Shown here: in pieces, positions 27,538-35,707 of the stretch | Numbering within the stretch: the stretch's first letter is position 1 | How the letters are laid out: every line of letters starts with the position of its first letter | NCBI GenBank assembly: GCA_949878575.1 | Contig: CATLAX010000001.1 | Coordinates: 1 to 64,000 of the forward strand | Direction: 5' to 3' | Length of the DNA stretch: 64,000 nt | Source: an uncultured Alphaproteobacteria bacterium | GTDB lineage: Bacteria; Pseudomonadota; Alphaproteobacteria; Rs-D84 | Program-made: the position numbers and the translations under genes | The notes under the pieces: model-generated | Told to the model about the DNA's origin: nothing | Database searches by the model: none | Seen by the model: the letters and a program-made list of their open reading frames with translations, nothing else

Positions 27538-28460
27538 AAACACCATGGTGGTTTTTAAGAAAGACACCGGTTGCATTTTTACTGTGGCCGGTGTCTGTAT
27601 TGTATTACGGGATAACGCGCATCGTATACAATGTGCGCAGAATAGGGGCGTATAAATCGCGCCGGCCTATTGTATGCATCGGGAACATATTTGCCGGCGG
27701 CGTTGGAAAAACGCCGATTGTCCGTGCGGTTGCGGGGCAGCTAAACGCACCGGTCGTAATGCGCGGGTATAAAAAGGCGGCGGGTACCTGCAACGTCGGA
27801 GACGAGGCGTTAATGCTTAACCGGGACGGAATTTTGGTGCATACCGGAAACCGGAAAAGTAACATTCGTTTGTTAAACGCCCAGAATTCCGATGCACCTA
27901 TTGTTATGGATGACGGATTTCAAAATCCGGGCATAGTCAAAAACATATCCGTTCTGGTGTTTGATGAGGCGATGGGCCGCGGGAACGGATTTATGTTGCC
28001 GGCCGGGCCGCTGCGCGAACCGTTCCGGGCGGTGCGCCGCGCGGATGCGGTGATTGTTATAAAAAGCGGAAGGCCTGCGCGGCGCGCTTTGAAATTTCCA
28101 AGTGGTATGCCGGTGTTTTACGCGCACAACAAAACCGTGTCGCCGTATGCGGATAAAACACCACTGTTTGCGTTTGCGGGCATCGGTTATCCGAAAAAGT
28201 TTTTTTCCGCGCTGGACAACGTTGTTGCAAAGAAAAGTTTTGCCGACCATTACCAGTATACGGACGGGGATATTGAAAAACTGCGTGCGGCGGCGGCGCG
28301 CCGCGGTGCAAAATTAATTACAACGGAAAAAGACTGGGTTCGTCTGCCGGCGGCGGCGCAGAAAGAAATAAAGTTTGCGCGTCTGGACACTGTCATAGAT
28401 GATGATTTTTACGCCTGGTTAAAGGAGAAAATACATGCCGACGCTAAAAAAAGAGGTTAG
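27534..28460 (+). CDS. lpxK: tetraacyldisaccharide 4'-kinase
   Basis: LpxK phosphorylates the lipid A disaccharide at position 4'. The 308-aa protein has the N-terminal membrane anchor (about 12-31), the P-loop GGVGKTP preceded by IVCIGNIFAGG, and the VMDDGFQNPG motif that is highly typical of LpxK. TTEKDWVRLP near the C-terminus is also conserved. It overlaps the acyltransferase by four bases and lpxC by 26, so the three are translationally coupled. Confidence 0.96.
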   Translation: MKTPWWFLRKTPVAFLLWPVSVLYYGITRIVYNVRRIGAYKSRRPIVCIGNIFAGGVGKTPIVRAVAGQLNAPVVMRGYKKAAGTCNVGDEALMLNRDGILVHTGNRKSNIRLLNAQNSDAPIVMDDGFQNPGIVKNISVLVFDEAMGRGNGFMLPAGPLREPFRAVRRADAVIVIKSGRPARRALKFPSGMPVFYAHNKTVSPYADKTPLFAFAGIGYPKKFFSALDNVVAKKSFADHYQYTDGDIEKLRAAAARRGAKLITTEKDWVRLPAAAQKEIKFARLDTVIDDDFYAWLKEKIHADAKKRG

Positions 28461-29370
28461 ACTGTCCGGTCGCGGAATACATTCCGGATGCCCGGTGGAT
28501 ATTGTTGTAAAACCGCGGGATGGGCGCGGCGTTTATTTCGTGCGCACAGACATGCCGGACGCCGCCCCGATAGAGGCGCGGTTTGACAACGTGGGCGATA
28601 CAAAAATGCGCAACACAACCGTCGGTGATGCGCGCGGGGCGCACGTTCAGACGGTGGAACATTTGATGGCGGCGCTGTTTATATGCGGCGTGGACAGTGC
28701 GATAATAGAAATAAACGGGGGCGAAACGCCCATTCTGGACGGCAGTGCGGCTATGTTCATAGACGCCTTTGCAAAGGCCGGCGTGACAAAGGGCGCAATG
28801 AAAAAGATAATCGTCCGGCGCGAGGTAACGGCGACCGTTCGCGATGTCCGCCGCACGCTGCCATTTGGACTGCGGGTGCGTCTGTGGATTATGGACATGG
28901 TGTCCGGCCGTCGGGCGGACGGGTTTGTCAAACTGTCGCCGAACGGCGGGGATGCGCTGGAAATATCGGCGACACTGGTTTATCCGGAAAAAATAATAGG
29001 ACGCCAGAGTTACTGTTACACCTTTGACGGGACAAAAAAGACCGCGGACGTGTTTGTAAAAGACGTGGCGCGCGCCCGCACGTTCGGCAAGTATTCCGAG
29101 TGGGAATATCTAAAGGCGCACGGCATGGGCCGCGGTGCGGATGAAACGAACGTTATCGCGTTAAACGACGCCGGTGACGGAACGTTGAACCCGTTGATGT
29201 GGCCGGATGAATTCGTTCGTCATAAAATCATAGACGCGGTCGGCGACATGGCGACGTCCGGCGGATTTGTCGCGGGGCGCCTGGAATCGTACAAGGGCAG
29301 TCATGCGATGAACAACATTGTGTTGAAAAAACTGTTCAGCGATGAGCGCAATTATGATATAGTTGAATAA
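28435..29370 (+). CDS. lpxC: UDP-3-O-acyl-N-acetylglucosamine deacetylase
   Basis: LpxC is the zinc deacetylase that commits the cell to lipid A synthesis. The zinc ligands are visible: the histidine in VEHLMAAL, and the histidine and aspartate in FVRHKIIDAVGD. The catalytic histidine is in GSHAMNN. At 311 aa it has the normal length. A clear AAAGGAGAAAATAC ribosome binding site lies inside the end of lpxK. In many bacteria lpxC sits in the division cluster; here it is joined to lpxK. Confidence 0.97.
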   Translation: MPTLKKEVRLSGRGIHSGCPVDIVVKPRDGRGVYFVRTDMPDAAPIEARFDNVGDTKMRNTTVGDARGAHVQTVEHLMAALFICGVDSAIIEINGGETPILDGSAAMFIDAFAKAGVTKGAMKKIIVRREVTATVRDVRRTLPFGLRVRLWIMDMVSGRRADGFVKLSPNGGDALEISATLVYPEKIIGRQSYCYTFDGTKKTADVFVKDVARARTFGKYSEWEYLKAHGMGRGADETNVIALNDAGDGTLNPLMWPDEFVRHKIIDAVGDMATSGGFVAGRLESYKGSHAMNNIVLKKLFSDERNYDIVE

Positions 29371-29391
29371 AATATGAAAAAGGATTACGTG

Positions 29392-29826
29392 ATGAAAAAA
29401 TTTTTATCCGTTTTGGCGATTGCCGCCCTGGCCGGGTGCGGCGGAATGATAAAAAATGAAAACGGCAGCGAGTATTTGACTCAGCTGGATGCAGAACCTA
29501 TCGGATGCACTTTCCTTTACAAGCTGGAATCGGAGGTTTCTGTTTATGACGCCGATGACGCGCGCCGTTATTTGGAAAACCGCATAGCGGACCAGGCGCG
29601 GCCGGGAAACGCGTATTGGATAACCAGTTCGCGCACCAAGCCGAACGAATGGGTGATTTTCGGGCCGGAACGCAGTTTTGTTCTGGTGGCGAACGTTTAT
29701 GACTGTCCGCATCCGCGCAGTGTCAGAACAGCACGTGACGGCGGTTCGGCTACTGTCGCGTATCCGGTGGACGTTGTGACGACAACATGCGAAGCGGCCG
29801 GGTACGGCACCGCTCAGTGCATGTAA
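29392..29826 (+). CDS. small lipoprotein, DUF4156/RcsF-like
   Basis: I chose ATG 29392, seven bases after AAAGGA, over ATG 29374. The 144-aa product has a lipoprotein signal with lipobox ALAGC. The mature part has an alpha/beta pattern (CTFLYKLESEVSVYDADDARRYLENRIADQA ... GNAYWITSSR ... VANVYDC) reminiscent of the DUF4156/RcsF group, with a cysteine pair that could form disulfides. It follows lpxC by 21 bases and ends at a terminator, so it belongs to the lipid A operon. An envelope stress sensing role is possible but unproven. Confidence 0.7.
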   Translation: MKKFLSVLAIAALAGCGGMIKNENGSEYLTQLDAEPIGCTFLYKLESEVSVYDADDARRYLENRIADQARPGNAYWITSSRTKPNEWVIFGPERSFVLVANVYDCPHPRSVRTARDGGSATVAYPVDVVTTTCEAAGYGTAQCM

Positions 29827-29847
29827 GCCGGTGGATATGCTGTTGTT

Positions 29848-29877
29848 GCCCGCCTGTATTTTGGCGGGCTTTTTTTG
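29848..29877 (+). terminator. terminator of the lipid A operon
   Basis: GCCCGCC and GGCGGGC pair around TGTATTTT and are followed by seven T. Confidence 0.9.
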
Positions 29878-29888
29878 ATAATCTGTGT

Positions 29889-29918
29889 TTGCCATGCGCC
29901 CGCATTTTATGTTATAAT
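29889..29918 (+). promoter_or_regulatory. promoter of the pil genes
   Basis: TTGCCA, 18 bases, TATAAT, ending 26 bases before the pilO start. Confidence 0.7.
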
Positions 29919-29944
29919 TAAATTCAGCATATGCGGGAGAGAGT

Positions 29945-31207
29945 TTGACAAATCAAGTAATAACCGTTGAAAGAAAAAAATACGCCGCGGGTTTGTTTTG
30001 GCAGCCCGTCGCCAGTGGGTTTGTCGCGCGCAATTACGCGCGCAGTCTGGCGCGTTCCGTTGGGGGCAAGCTAAATTTATATGTTGATTACCGGGCGATG
30101 GTCGGACTGGGGTCGCGCCGCATGGGGCATCGCCGCGGCATGCACAGCGCGGCGGCGGAAATAATGGATTCAATGACGGAATATTCGTCTTTTCTGGGCG
30201 TGTTCCAGGCGGGTCGGATGTTTTATCTGGTCGCGGTCAGAAACGGAATAATTCTGCAGGACAGGCTGTTTGATTTGGAAAGCGCGGCGCGTGCGGAATA
30301 CATGCGCCTGGTTCAGATTCCGGACTGGGCCGCGCTGTTCGCGCCCGCTGCATGGGGCGCGCCGCGTGCGGTGGAACGCGCACTGGACGATGTGATAACG
30401 GGACGCGCGCCGACGGCGTTGCGCTATATCAGCAGGTTTCGCGTGGGCCTGGTTCAGGTTGCGCTGGTGTCTTTGTTCGTGCTGGGGATGCTGTATCTGT
30501 TCCGTGCGCCTATTGCCCAGATAATGACGCCGCGGCCCCAGATTTCAAAAATCAATCCGGAACTGGCCGCAGAATACAAGCGCAGAATAGAGGAAAAAAA
30601 CAAGGAACTGGACGAGGTGTTTGACATTAAAAAGGCCACCCCGCCGGAACCTTTGCGAATGCCGTACGACTATCTGCCGGATGCGGCGGCGCGCGCCGAC
30701 ATATGTTACCGCGCCATCGGATTCTTGATGCAGCCGGTGCCGGGATGGAACCAGACATCCGCGGAATGCGGCGAAGAATACGCCACCGCCAATTTCCGGC
30801 GAGGCTTCGGAACATTAACGGATTTTTACGACGTTGCGAACACTTTGATGCCGGGCGGTTTCGTGACAGAGGAATCGGAAAACGCGTTGTCTGTGCGGGC
30901 GCGCCTGCCACAGGTGGAAACGCACGCATCGCGCGATGAACGCGACGCGTCCACGATTATGCGCGATGTGTACAGCCTGTTTCAGGCAACCGACAGCGAT
31001 GTTGAAATAGGTGTTGTCGCGGACACGGTTAGCAACGATGTTGAATCGGCCACCGTTGACGTGGTTGAAATAGCGACGTCTTCAAAATTAACCCCGCCGC
31101 AGTTTATGAAAATATTCGCCGATTTCGGCGGTGTTTACATGACGCGGTGTGCATGGGATGCGACGCGGCGCATCTGGAACTATGAGGTGATAATATATGC
31201 GAAATAA
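29945..31207 (+). CDS. pilO: type IVb pilus accessory protein PilO-like
   Basis: The 420-aa protein has a cytoplasmic N-terminal domain of about 165 residues, one membrane segment (about 178-196), a short coiled coil and a periplasmic C-terminal domain. This layout and the gene order pilO-pilP-pilQ-pilR match the R64 thin-pilus system, where PilO is an inner membrane accessory protein. The start is TTG, supported by GGGAGAG four bases upstream and the promoter before that; no ATG fits. It overlaps pilP by 11 bases. The family call leans on neighbours because PilO sequences diverge strongly. Confidence 0.75.
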   Translation: MTNQVITVERKKYAAGLFWQPVASGFVARNYARSLARSVGGKLNLYVDYRAMVGLGSRRMGHRRGMHSAAAEIMDSMTEYSSFLGVFQAGRMFYLVAVRNGIILQDRLFDLESAARAEYMRLVQIPDWAALFAPAAWGAPRAVERALDDVITGRAPTALRYISRFRVGLVQVALVSLFVLGMLYLFRAPIAQIMTPRPQISKINPELAAEYKRRIEEKNKELDEVFDIKKATPPEPLRMPYDYLPDAAARADICYRAIGFLMQPVPGWNQTSAECGEEYATANFRRGFGTLTDFYDVANTLMPGGFVTEESENALSVRARLPQVETHASRDERDASTIMRDVYSLFQATDSDVEIGVVADTVSNDVESATVDVVEIATSSKLTPPQFMKIFADFGGVYMTRCAWDATRRIWNYEVIIYAK

Positions 31208-31850
31208 GAAATTATTGACCATTGCGGCATTTGCCGGCGCGTTGTTCTTTGGCGCGGCGCACGCGGATGTGATTACGGATGCGGCGGACATGGACAGTGT
31301 GTCCGCGGACGCCGTTTCGGAATATGAAATGGAAGGGTCGCTGTTTGAACAGATTACGGAACTGGAACAGGAAAAAGTATTGATGCAGCTGGAAAAAGAG
31401 CGTGCGCAGCTGGATTTGGAACTGGACCGGCTGGCGGCGGAAAAGATAAAGCTGCATATGGAAATTGACACGCTGTCCGGCCGGGCCGAGGCCCAGCAGC
31501 AGGAACTGGATGCGGAAAAGGCAAAACTGGAGGCCGAGGCCGAGCGTCTGGCGCGTGAAAAGGAAGCGTTGCAGGCGGCCGAGGTTCGGCCGGCGGAAAC
31601 ATCCGCCGTTCGCGCACCAGCCCAGCCGGCGCCAGGTGCCATCGCGGACAGTTTCCGTTTAATTAATGTTATCGGGGCCGGGTCGCAGTTGCAGGCGACG
31701 GTGGAAGATTTGACCACCGGCCAGACAAAAAGAATCCGCACGGGCGGAACACTGGACGGGTATTCAATCAAATCCATATCTTTGGATGACGGTGTTGTTT
31801 TCGTCAAAGACGGAAAAACGGAAACTTTGAACATAGGGACTTCGCGTTAA
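31197..31850 (+). CDS. pilP: type IVb pilus protein PilP-like
   Basis: The 217-aa exported protein has a signal peptide cut near AHADV and a long charged coiled coil (about 50-125, runs such as LEKERAQLDLELDRLAAEKIKL). Its compact C-terminal domain (VIGAGSQLQATVEDL ... GGTLDGYSIKSI ... VVFVKDGK) resembles the small periplasmic domain of PilP proteins. R64 PilP is shorter; the coiled coil accounts for the extra length. It probably links PilO at the inner membrane to the outer part of the pilus machine. It overlaps pilO and is 25 bases from pilQ. Confidence 0.7.
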   Translation: MRNKKLLTIAAFAGALFFGAAHADVITDAADMDSVSADAVSEYEMEGSLFEQITELEQEKVLMQLEKERAQLDLELDRLAAEKIKLHMEIDTLSGRAEAQQQELDAEKAKLEAEAERLAREKEALQAAEVRPAETSAVRAPAQPAPGAIADSFRLINVIGAGSQLQATVEDLTTGQTKRIRTGGTLDGYSIKSISLDDGVVFVKDGKTETLNIGTSR

Positions 31851-31875
31851 TTTTAACGCTGATGGAATATTGCAT

Positions 31876-33504
31876 ATGGCGACCACGGACAAAACGCTTT
31901 TAAATCCTTTTCAGGCGACGTCTTCTGTGCCGGTTGCGATGGAAAACGCAACGGCGCGCGACATTGCGGATTATCTGTTTGAAAACGGAAACAGACTGTT
32001 GACGGCGGCGGGCGGGGAATTTGAACTGTCCAAGGACACGCAGAGCTTGATTGCGTATTTTTCCGGCGGTGAACTAATCATATCGCGCACGCACCGTTAC
32101 GACGGGCGTGTTTTGGCCTTTATTGACCTGTTGGCGCGGCGCGGCCGCCAGGCGCGCACCCCGTTTTATTCCGATTTGGGCCTGTTGTCCACGATTTACA
32201 AAACGTACGAGGGGCGCAGCGGCCTTACCCGCGGCCGCAACGATTACGACAACCAGATGCAAAAGGATTTTGTGGACATTGTTGCGCGCGCCGCCGCCCA
32301 GCGCGTGTCCGACATCCATATAGAGGTTGCCGACCAGACGACGATATATTTCCGCATAGACGGCAGCATGCAGCCTGTTTTGGAATACAACACCCAGTGG
32401 GGGGAATCATTTGTACGCGCGGCGTTCGCATCCGCGGACATATCCAACGCCAACTATGCCCAGAACGAGTATCAGACGGCCCAGAAAGACGGCCGCACGC
32501 CCCTGCGCGGGACAAAGGATTTATATCTGCCGGCGGGCGTTCTGGCGATACGTATGCAGTTTAACCCGATTGCGTTCGGCAGCCGGTATGTCGTCATGCG
32601 ACTGTTGTACGACAATCCGTCAGAGGGTATAAAATCAGGCCAGGAATTCGGCCCGTACGAGCAGAAGTTAATGATGCAGTTGCGCTCGTTCCCGACAGGA
32701 CTGGTGGTGGTGGCCGGGCCGACCAGTTCCGGAAAATCCACGACACTGGTGCGGAACATGTCGCTGATGTTGAAAGAGCGCCGCTATGAAATAAATTTAA
32801 TTACGGTTGAAGACCCGGCGGAACAAAAGATTTTCGGCGCGCACCAGATGCCGGTTGTCAACACCATGAACGAGGAACAGCGCGAGGAAAAGTTTACAGA
32901 GGCATTGGCCGCCGCACTGCGCAGTGACCCGGACACGCTGATGGTGGGGGAAATACGAACCCTGTCCGCGGCCCAGTTGACGGTAAAGGGCGCGTTGTCG
33001 GGGCACAACGTGTGGACGACGCTGCACGCGAATTCCGCGATGGCGGCGCTGACCCGTCTGCTGGACATGGGGGTTGAAGGGTTTAAGTTAAAAGAAGAAA
33101 CGATGATGCGGGGGTTAATTTCAATGCGGCTGTTTAAAAAGCTGTGCCCGGATTGTCGCGAACCGTTGTCACGGCATCCGGAACATCCCGCATACCGCCG
33201 CGTGCTGGACGCGTTCGGCGAAATCGGCCTGGCCCAGGTGTTTGTCCGCGGGCCGGGGTGCGAAAAGTGCGGGCGCACGGGAACGCTGGGGCGGATAAAG
33301 GCGGGCGAGATTATTATTACCAACAGTGAATTTTTGCGTCTGGCGCTGTCGGGCGACACGGACGGCGCGGTGCGGTACTGGCTGGAAGAAATGGACGGCC
33401 GCACGTTGAAAGAGGCGGCCGAGGCATTAATGCTGCAGGGGATTATCGGGGTGGATGAACTGGAACGCTGGGTCGGACTTCTTGACAGGCCGGGGGTGTA
33501 TTGA
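31876..33504 (+). CDS. pilQ: type IVb pilus assembly ATPase PilQ-like
   Basis: This GspE/PilB-superfamily ATPase drives pilus assembly in the cytoplasm. The 542-aa protein has Walker A GPTSSGKSTTL, the Asp box with LITVEDPAE, Walker B around LMVGEIR, and the His box GHNVWTTLHAN. A cysteine pair in KLCPDC and another in GCEKCGRTG suggest the zinc module of PilB-type enzymes. I used ATG 31876, with GATGGA upstream, over TTG 31870. R64 calls this ATPase PilQ; it is not the secretin called PilQ in type IVa systems. Confidence 0.9.
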   Translation: MATTDKTLLNPFQATSSVPVAMENATARDIADYLFENGNRLLTAAGGEFELSKDTQSLIAYFSGGELIISRTHRYDGRVLAFIDLLARRGRQARTPFYSDLGLLSTIYKTYEGRSGLTRGRNDYDNQMQKDFVDIVARAAAQRVSDIHIEVADQTTIYFRIDGSMQPVLEYNTQWGESFVRAAFASADISNANYAQNEYQTAQKDGRTPLRGTKDLYLPAGVLAIRMQFNPIAFGSRYVVMRLLYDNPSEGIKSGQEFGPYEQKLMMQLRSFPTGLVVVAGPTSSGKSTTLVRNMSLMLKERRYEINLITVEDPAEQKIFGAHQMPVVNTMNEEQREEKFTEALAAALRSDPDTLMVGEIRTLSAAQLTVKGALSGHNVWTTLHANSAMAALTRLLDMGVEGFKLKEETMMRGLISMRLFKKLCPDCREPLSRHPEHPAYRRVLDAFGEIGLAQVFVRGPGCEKCGRTGTLGRIKAGEIIITNSEFLRLALSGDTDGAVRYWLEEMDGRTLKEAAEALMLQGIIGVDELERWVGLLDRPGVY

Positions 33505-34574
33505 TGAACCGTCTGGAACTGCTTTACGCCAAGATTGTTTTCAGATTAAGCACGTCAAAACGAATGGCCACGTGCCGGAAACTGGCGTCACTGTTGCGCA
33601 ATGATTTCACGTTGATGAACGCGCTGGGCCGGATAGAGATGATTGAATCGCACGGCAGCCGAAATCCGGGCGAACCGTTTGCAATCGTCATGCGCCAGTG
33701 GCAGAAAAGCCTGGAACGCGGAATGAGCTTTTCAGAGGCCACGCGCGGATGGGTTCCGCCGGAAGAAACAATGCTGGTAACGTCCGGGAACATTTCCGAT
33801 TTGGCGGTTGCGCTGGAAAACGTTGGCCGCGTGGTTGAAGGAACGCGCCGCATCCGTCGTGCGATGATGTCCGCGATTGCGTATCCGCTGTTTCTGATGG
33901 CGCTGACGTTTGGGATAATAATAATGGTGGGGATATATCTGGTTCCGCCACTGGCCGATGCGGCCGGCACGGACGTGATATGGCGCGGCGCGGCGGCGTC
34001 ACTGATATGGGTTAGTGACATGGCGCACAAATACTGGTTTTTGATCGCGGCGCTGTTTGCGGCGGCGGTTGCCGTGATATGGGTGTCTTTGCCGAACTGG
34101 TCGGGGCGGGTGCGCGCGGCGTTTGACAAAATACCCCCGTGGAGTGTTTATAAAATACGCATATCCGTTTCATGGCTGATGGCGCTGTCCGCATTAACGG
34201 CGGCGGGGATGACCGTGCCGGATGCGATGCGCATGCTGGCCGACGGGGGGAACAGGTATCTGCGCGGGAATCTGGAGGCGGCGCTGCGCTTTATAGCGAA
34301 CGGCGACAATCTGGGGGTGGCGCTGGCCAATACCGGGCGCGATTTCCCAAATGACGAGATTATAGGCGATTTGGCCATATATGCGGAAATGCGCGATTTT
34401 GACCAGAACCTGTCGCGGGTTGCGAACGATTATCTGGACGAATCCGTGCGGCGCATGGAATCCATTTCCAGCACGATGAACAGTGTGGGGATAATACTGG
34501 TGTCGCTGGTCATTGCGTGGGTTGTTCTGGGCACGTTTCAGATGCAGGACCAGATTACGGCGGCGCTGTCTTAA
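33504..34574 (+). CDS. pilR: type IVb pilus inner membrane platform protein PilR-like
   Basis: A GspF/PilC-family platform protein. The 356-aa sequence has three membrane segments (about 125-150, 168-195 and 325-350) and two cytoplasmic four-helix domains (for example LMNALGRIEMI and LMALSALTAAGMTVPDAMRMLADGG). The start ATG overlaps the pilQ stop codon (TGATG). In R64 the major pilin gene pilS follows pilR; here no pilin gene follows, only RNA-like intergenic sequence. Confidence 0.88.
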   Translation: MNRLELLYAKIVFRLSTSKRMATCRKLASLLRNDFTLMNALGRIEMIESHGSRNPGEPFAIVMRQWQKSLERGMSFSEATRGWVPPEETMLVTSGNISDLAVALENVGRVVEGTRRIRRAMMSAIAYPLFLMALTFGIIIMVGIYLVPPLADAAGTDVIWRGAAASLIWVSDMAHKYWFLIAALFAAAVAVIWVSLPNWSGRVRAAFDKIPPWSVYKIRISVSWLMALSALTAAGMTVPDAMRMLADGGNRYLRGNLEAALRFIANGDNLGVALANTGRDFPNDEIIGDLAIYAEMRDFDQNLSRVANDYLDESVRRMESISSTMNSVGIILVSLVIAWVVLGTFQMQDQITAALS

Positions 34575-34613
34575 AATGCTGGCAAATTTAATATAAATAA
34601 GATATAATTCCTG

Positions 34614-34795
34614 TTGTAATAGGGCATCTATTATGCGAGTGTGGAAATCTCGCGGCAAAAGTCGCCTGCGCGGGCGTTAAATGCTCCTGCCCGGTGGGGT
34701 TGGAGGCCGGCGAATATATTGAATAAACCGGACATGAACTTTTGCATGATTTCTACCCTCCAACCGCCTTATATGTATGGCGGTACTTTTTTTGG
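34614..34795 (+). ncRNA. candidate structured RNA 1 (unassigned)
   Basis: A TATAAT at 34603-34608 with CTGGCA 18 bases before it predicts a transcript ending at the terminator ACCGCC/GGCGGT plus seven T (34763-34793). Between them lie hairpins TAATAG/CTATTA, GCGAG/CTCGC and GGGC/GCCC, and a 9-bp helix GGTTGGAGG/CCTCCAACC. The last helix shares its final ACC with the terminator stem, so the two compete. I could not match it to 6S, tmRNA, SRP, RNase P or a known riboswitch. It may be a small RNA or the 3' leader of the pil operon. Confidence 0.5.
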
Positions 34796-34865
34796 GTGCC
34801 GGCATGCGTGCTAAAATGCCCCGGTCTTGCGCCTTCTCAAAGAAAAAATAGCCGGGGCGCCGTTC

Positions 34866-34894
34866 TTGATTTTTTGCATAATTTGTTATATAAT
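34866..34894 (+). promoter_or_regulatory. promoter of structured RNA 2 and nuclease gene
   Basis: TTGATT, 17 bases, TATAAT. Confidence 0.65.
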
Positions 34895-34900
34895 TCCCAA

Positions 34901-35087
34901 TGTGCGGGCAACCGTACAAGACATTAAAGGTTAAAAATCGGGCTTGATCGCCCACAAACAAAAAACTTTTTAATGTCCCGACTTGGTCGGGATGCCGTTG
35001 CTATATAACAGGGCTTGCCCAAAAGCGCGGGGTTCTAGTTTGTGAATCGATCAACATCCCGACCGCATATTTTTGCGGTCTTTTGTT
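34901..35087 (+). ncRNA. candidate riboswitch-like leader with competing helices
   Basis: Three mutually exclusive structures are visible. Hairpin CCCGAC/GTCGGG (34977-34991) competes with a perfect 10-bp helix GGTCGGGATG/CATCCCGACC (34985-34994 with 35055-35064). That helix in turn shares GACC with the terminator GACCGCA/TGCGGTC-TTTTGTTT (35061-35087). A further 9-bp helix, GACATTAAA/TTTAATGTC, encloses GGGC/GCCC upstream. The terminator ends ten bases before the ATG of the PLD nuclease gene. This layout is typical of transcription-attenuating leaders, but the ligand or trigger is unknown and an independent small RNA is possible. Confidence 0.5.
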
Positions 35088-35096
35088 TGGTGTTGA

Positions 35097-35615
35097 ATGA
35101 AAGACAGAATTGGGATTTTATTGATTTCCGCATCCGTTGTTGTCGCATTTATTGCGTGCAGATATGCAACCGCACATGCGAAAGTGGTTTCTGGCGGGGT
35201 GTATTTTACACCGGGGCCGGAATGTGAAAATCATATTGTTAATGAAATAAACCGCGCACGGAAAATTGATATTGCCGTTTATTCCATTACAAATAAAAAA
35301 ATTGCAGATTCTATTTTTTCCGCGCACAAACGTGGCGCCCGCATCAGGATTATAACAGACCGCACGATGTCCGGCGGTAAATATTCCCTGGCAACGGATT
35401 TAAGCACAGCCGGCATTCCGTTGCGTCGGAACCGGAAACACAAGATAGAGCATAACAAGTTCGCCGTGTTTGACGGTATGCGCATTGTCACGGGTTCCTA
35501 TAACTGGACCCGCAATGCCACGCAATATAACAGTGAAAACTGTATATTTTTAAATATGTTTGGCCCGGAATATTCCATGCGTTTTGAATATCTGTGGAAC
35601 TTGTACGGGGATTGA
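35097..35615 (+). CDS. secreted phospholipase D-family nuclease
   Basis: The 172-aa protein has an N-terminal signal or anchor segment (about 5-22) and a single PLD catalytic motif HNKFAVFDG followed by GSYNWT. That is the arrangement of the small dimeric endonuclease Nuc of plasmids and enterics. It should act as a dimer in the periplasm on nucleic acid. The ribosome binding site is weak (GGTG), and a terminator hairpin sits just upstream, which suggests conditional expression. The gene follows the type IVb pilus block, and Nuc relatives are often plasmid-borne, so block and nuclease may have come in together. Confidence 0.87.
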   Translation: MKDRIGILLISASVVVAFIACRYATAHAKVVSGGVYFTPGPECENHIVNEINRARKIDIAVYSITNKKIADSIFSAHKRGARIRIITDRTMSGGKYSLATDLSTAGIPLRRNRKHKIEHNKFAVFDGMRIVTGSYNWTRNATQYNSENCIFLNMFGPEYSMRFEYLWNLYGD

Positions 35616-35626
35616 TTGGTTATTGA

Positions 35627-35690
35627 CTGGATTGCTTCGCCCTGCGGGCTCGCAATGACAGTGGGGGGGCCGATTGCGTTCGCAATGACA
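35627..35690. repeat. TGGATTGCTTCG...CGCAATGAC palindromic repeat, copy 1
   Basis: CTGGATTGCTTCG, a short GC-rich tip and CTCGCAATGACA form the widespread palindromic repeat of this type, followed by a second GTTCGCAATGACAATG. A more complete copy is at 43857. Confidence 0.65.
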
Positions 35691-35707
35691 ATGGGGCCAG
35701 TCCGTTT

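Noticed and set aside
34614-34795. 6S, tmRNA, SRP or RNase P RNA as identity for the candidate RNAs here and at 40317
   Set aside because: I looked for the conserved sequences of each (RNase P GAGGAAAGTCC, the SRP GGAAG loop region, tmRNA tag and CCA end, the 6S closing stem) and did not find them.
35097-35615. Cardiolipin synthase
   Set aside because: It has only one PLD motif and 172 residues with a signal segment; cardiolipin synthases carry two motifs and are far longer.
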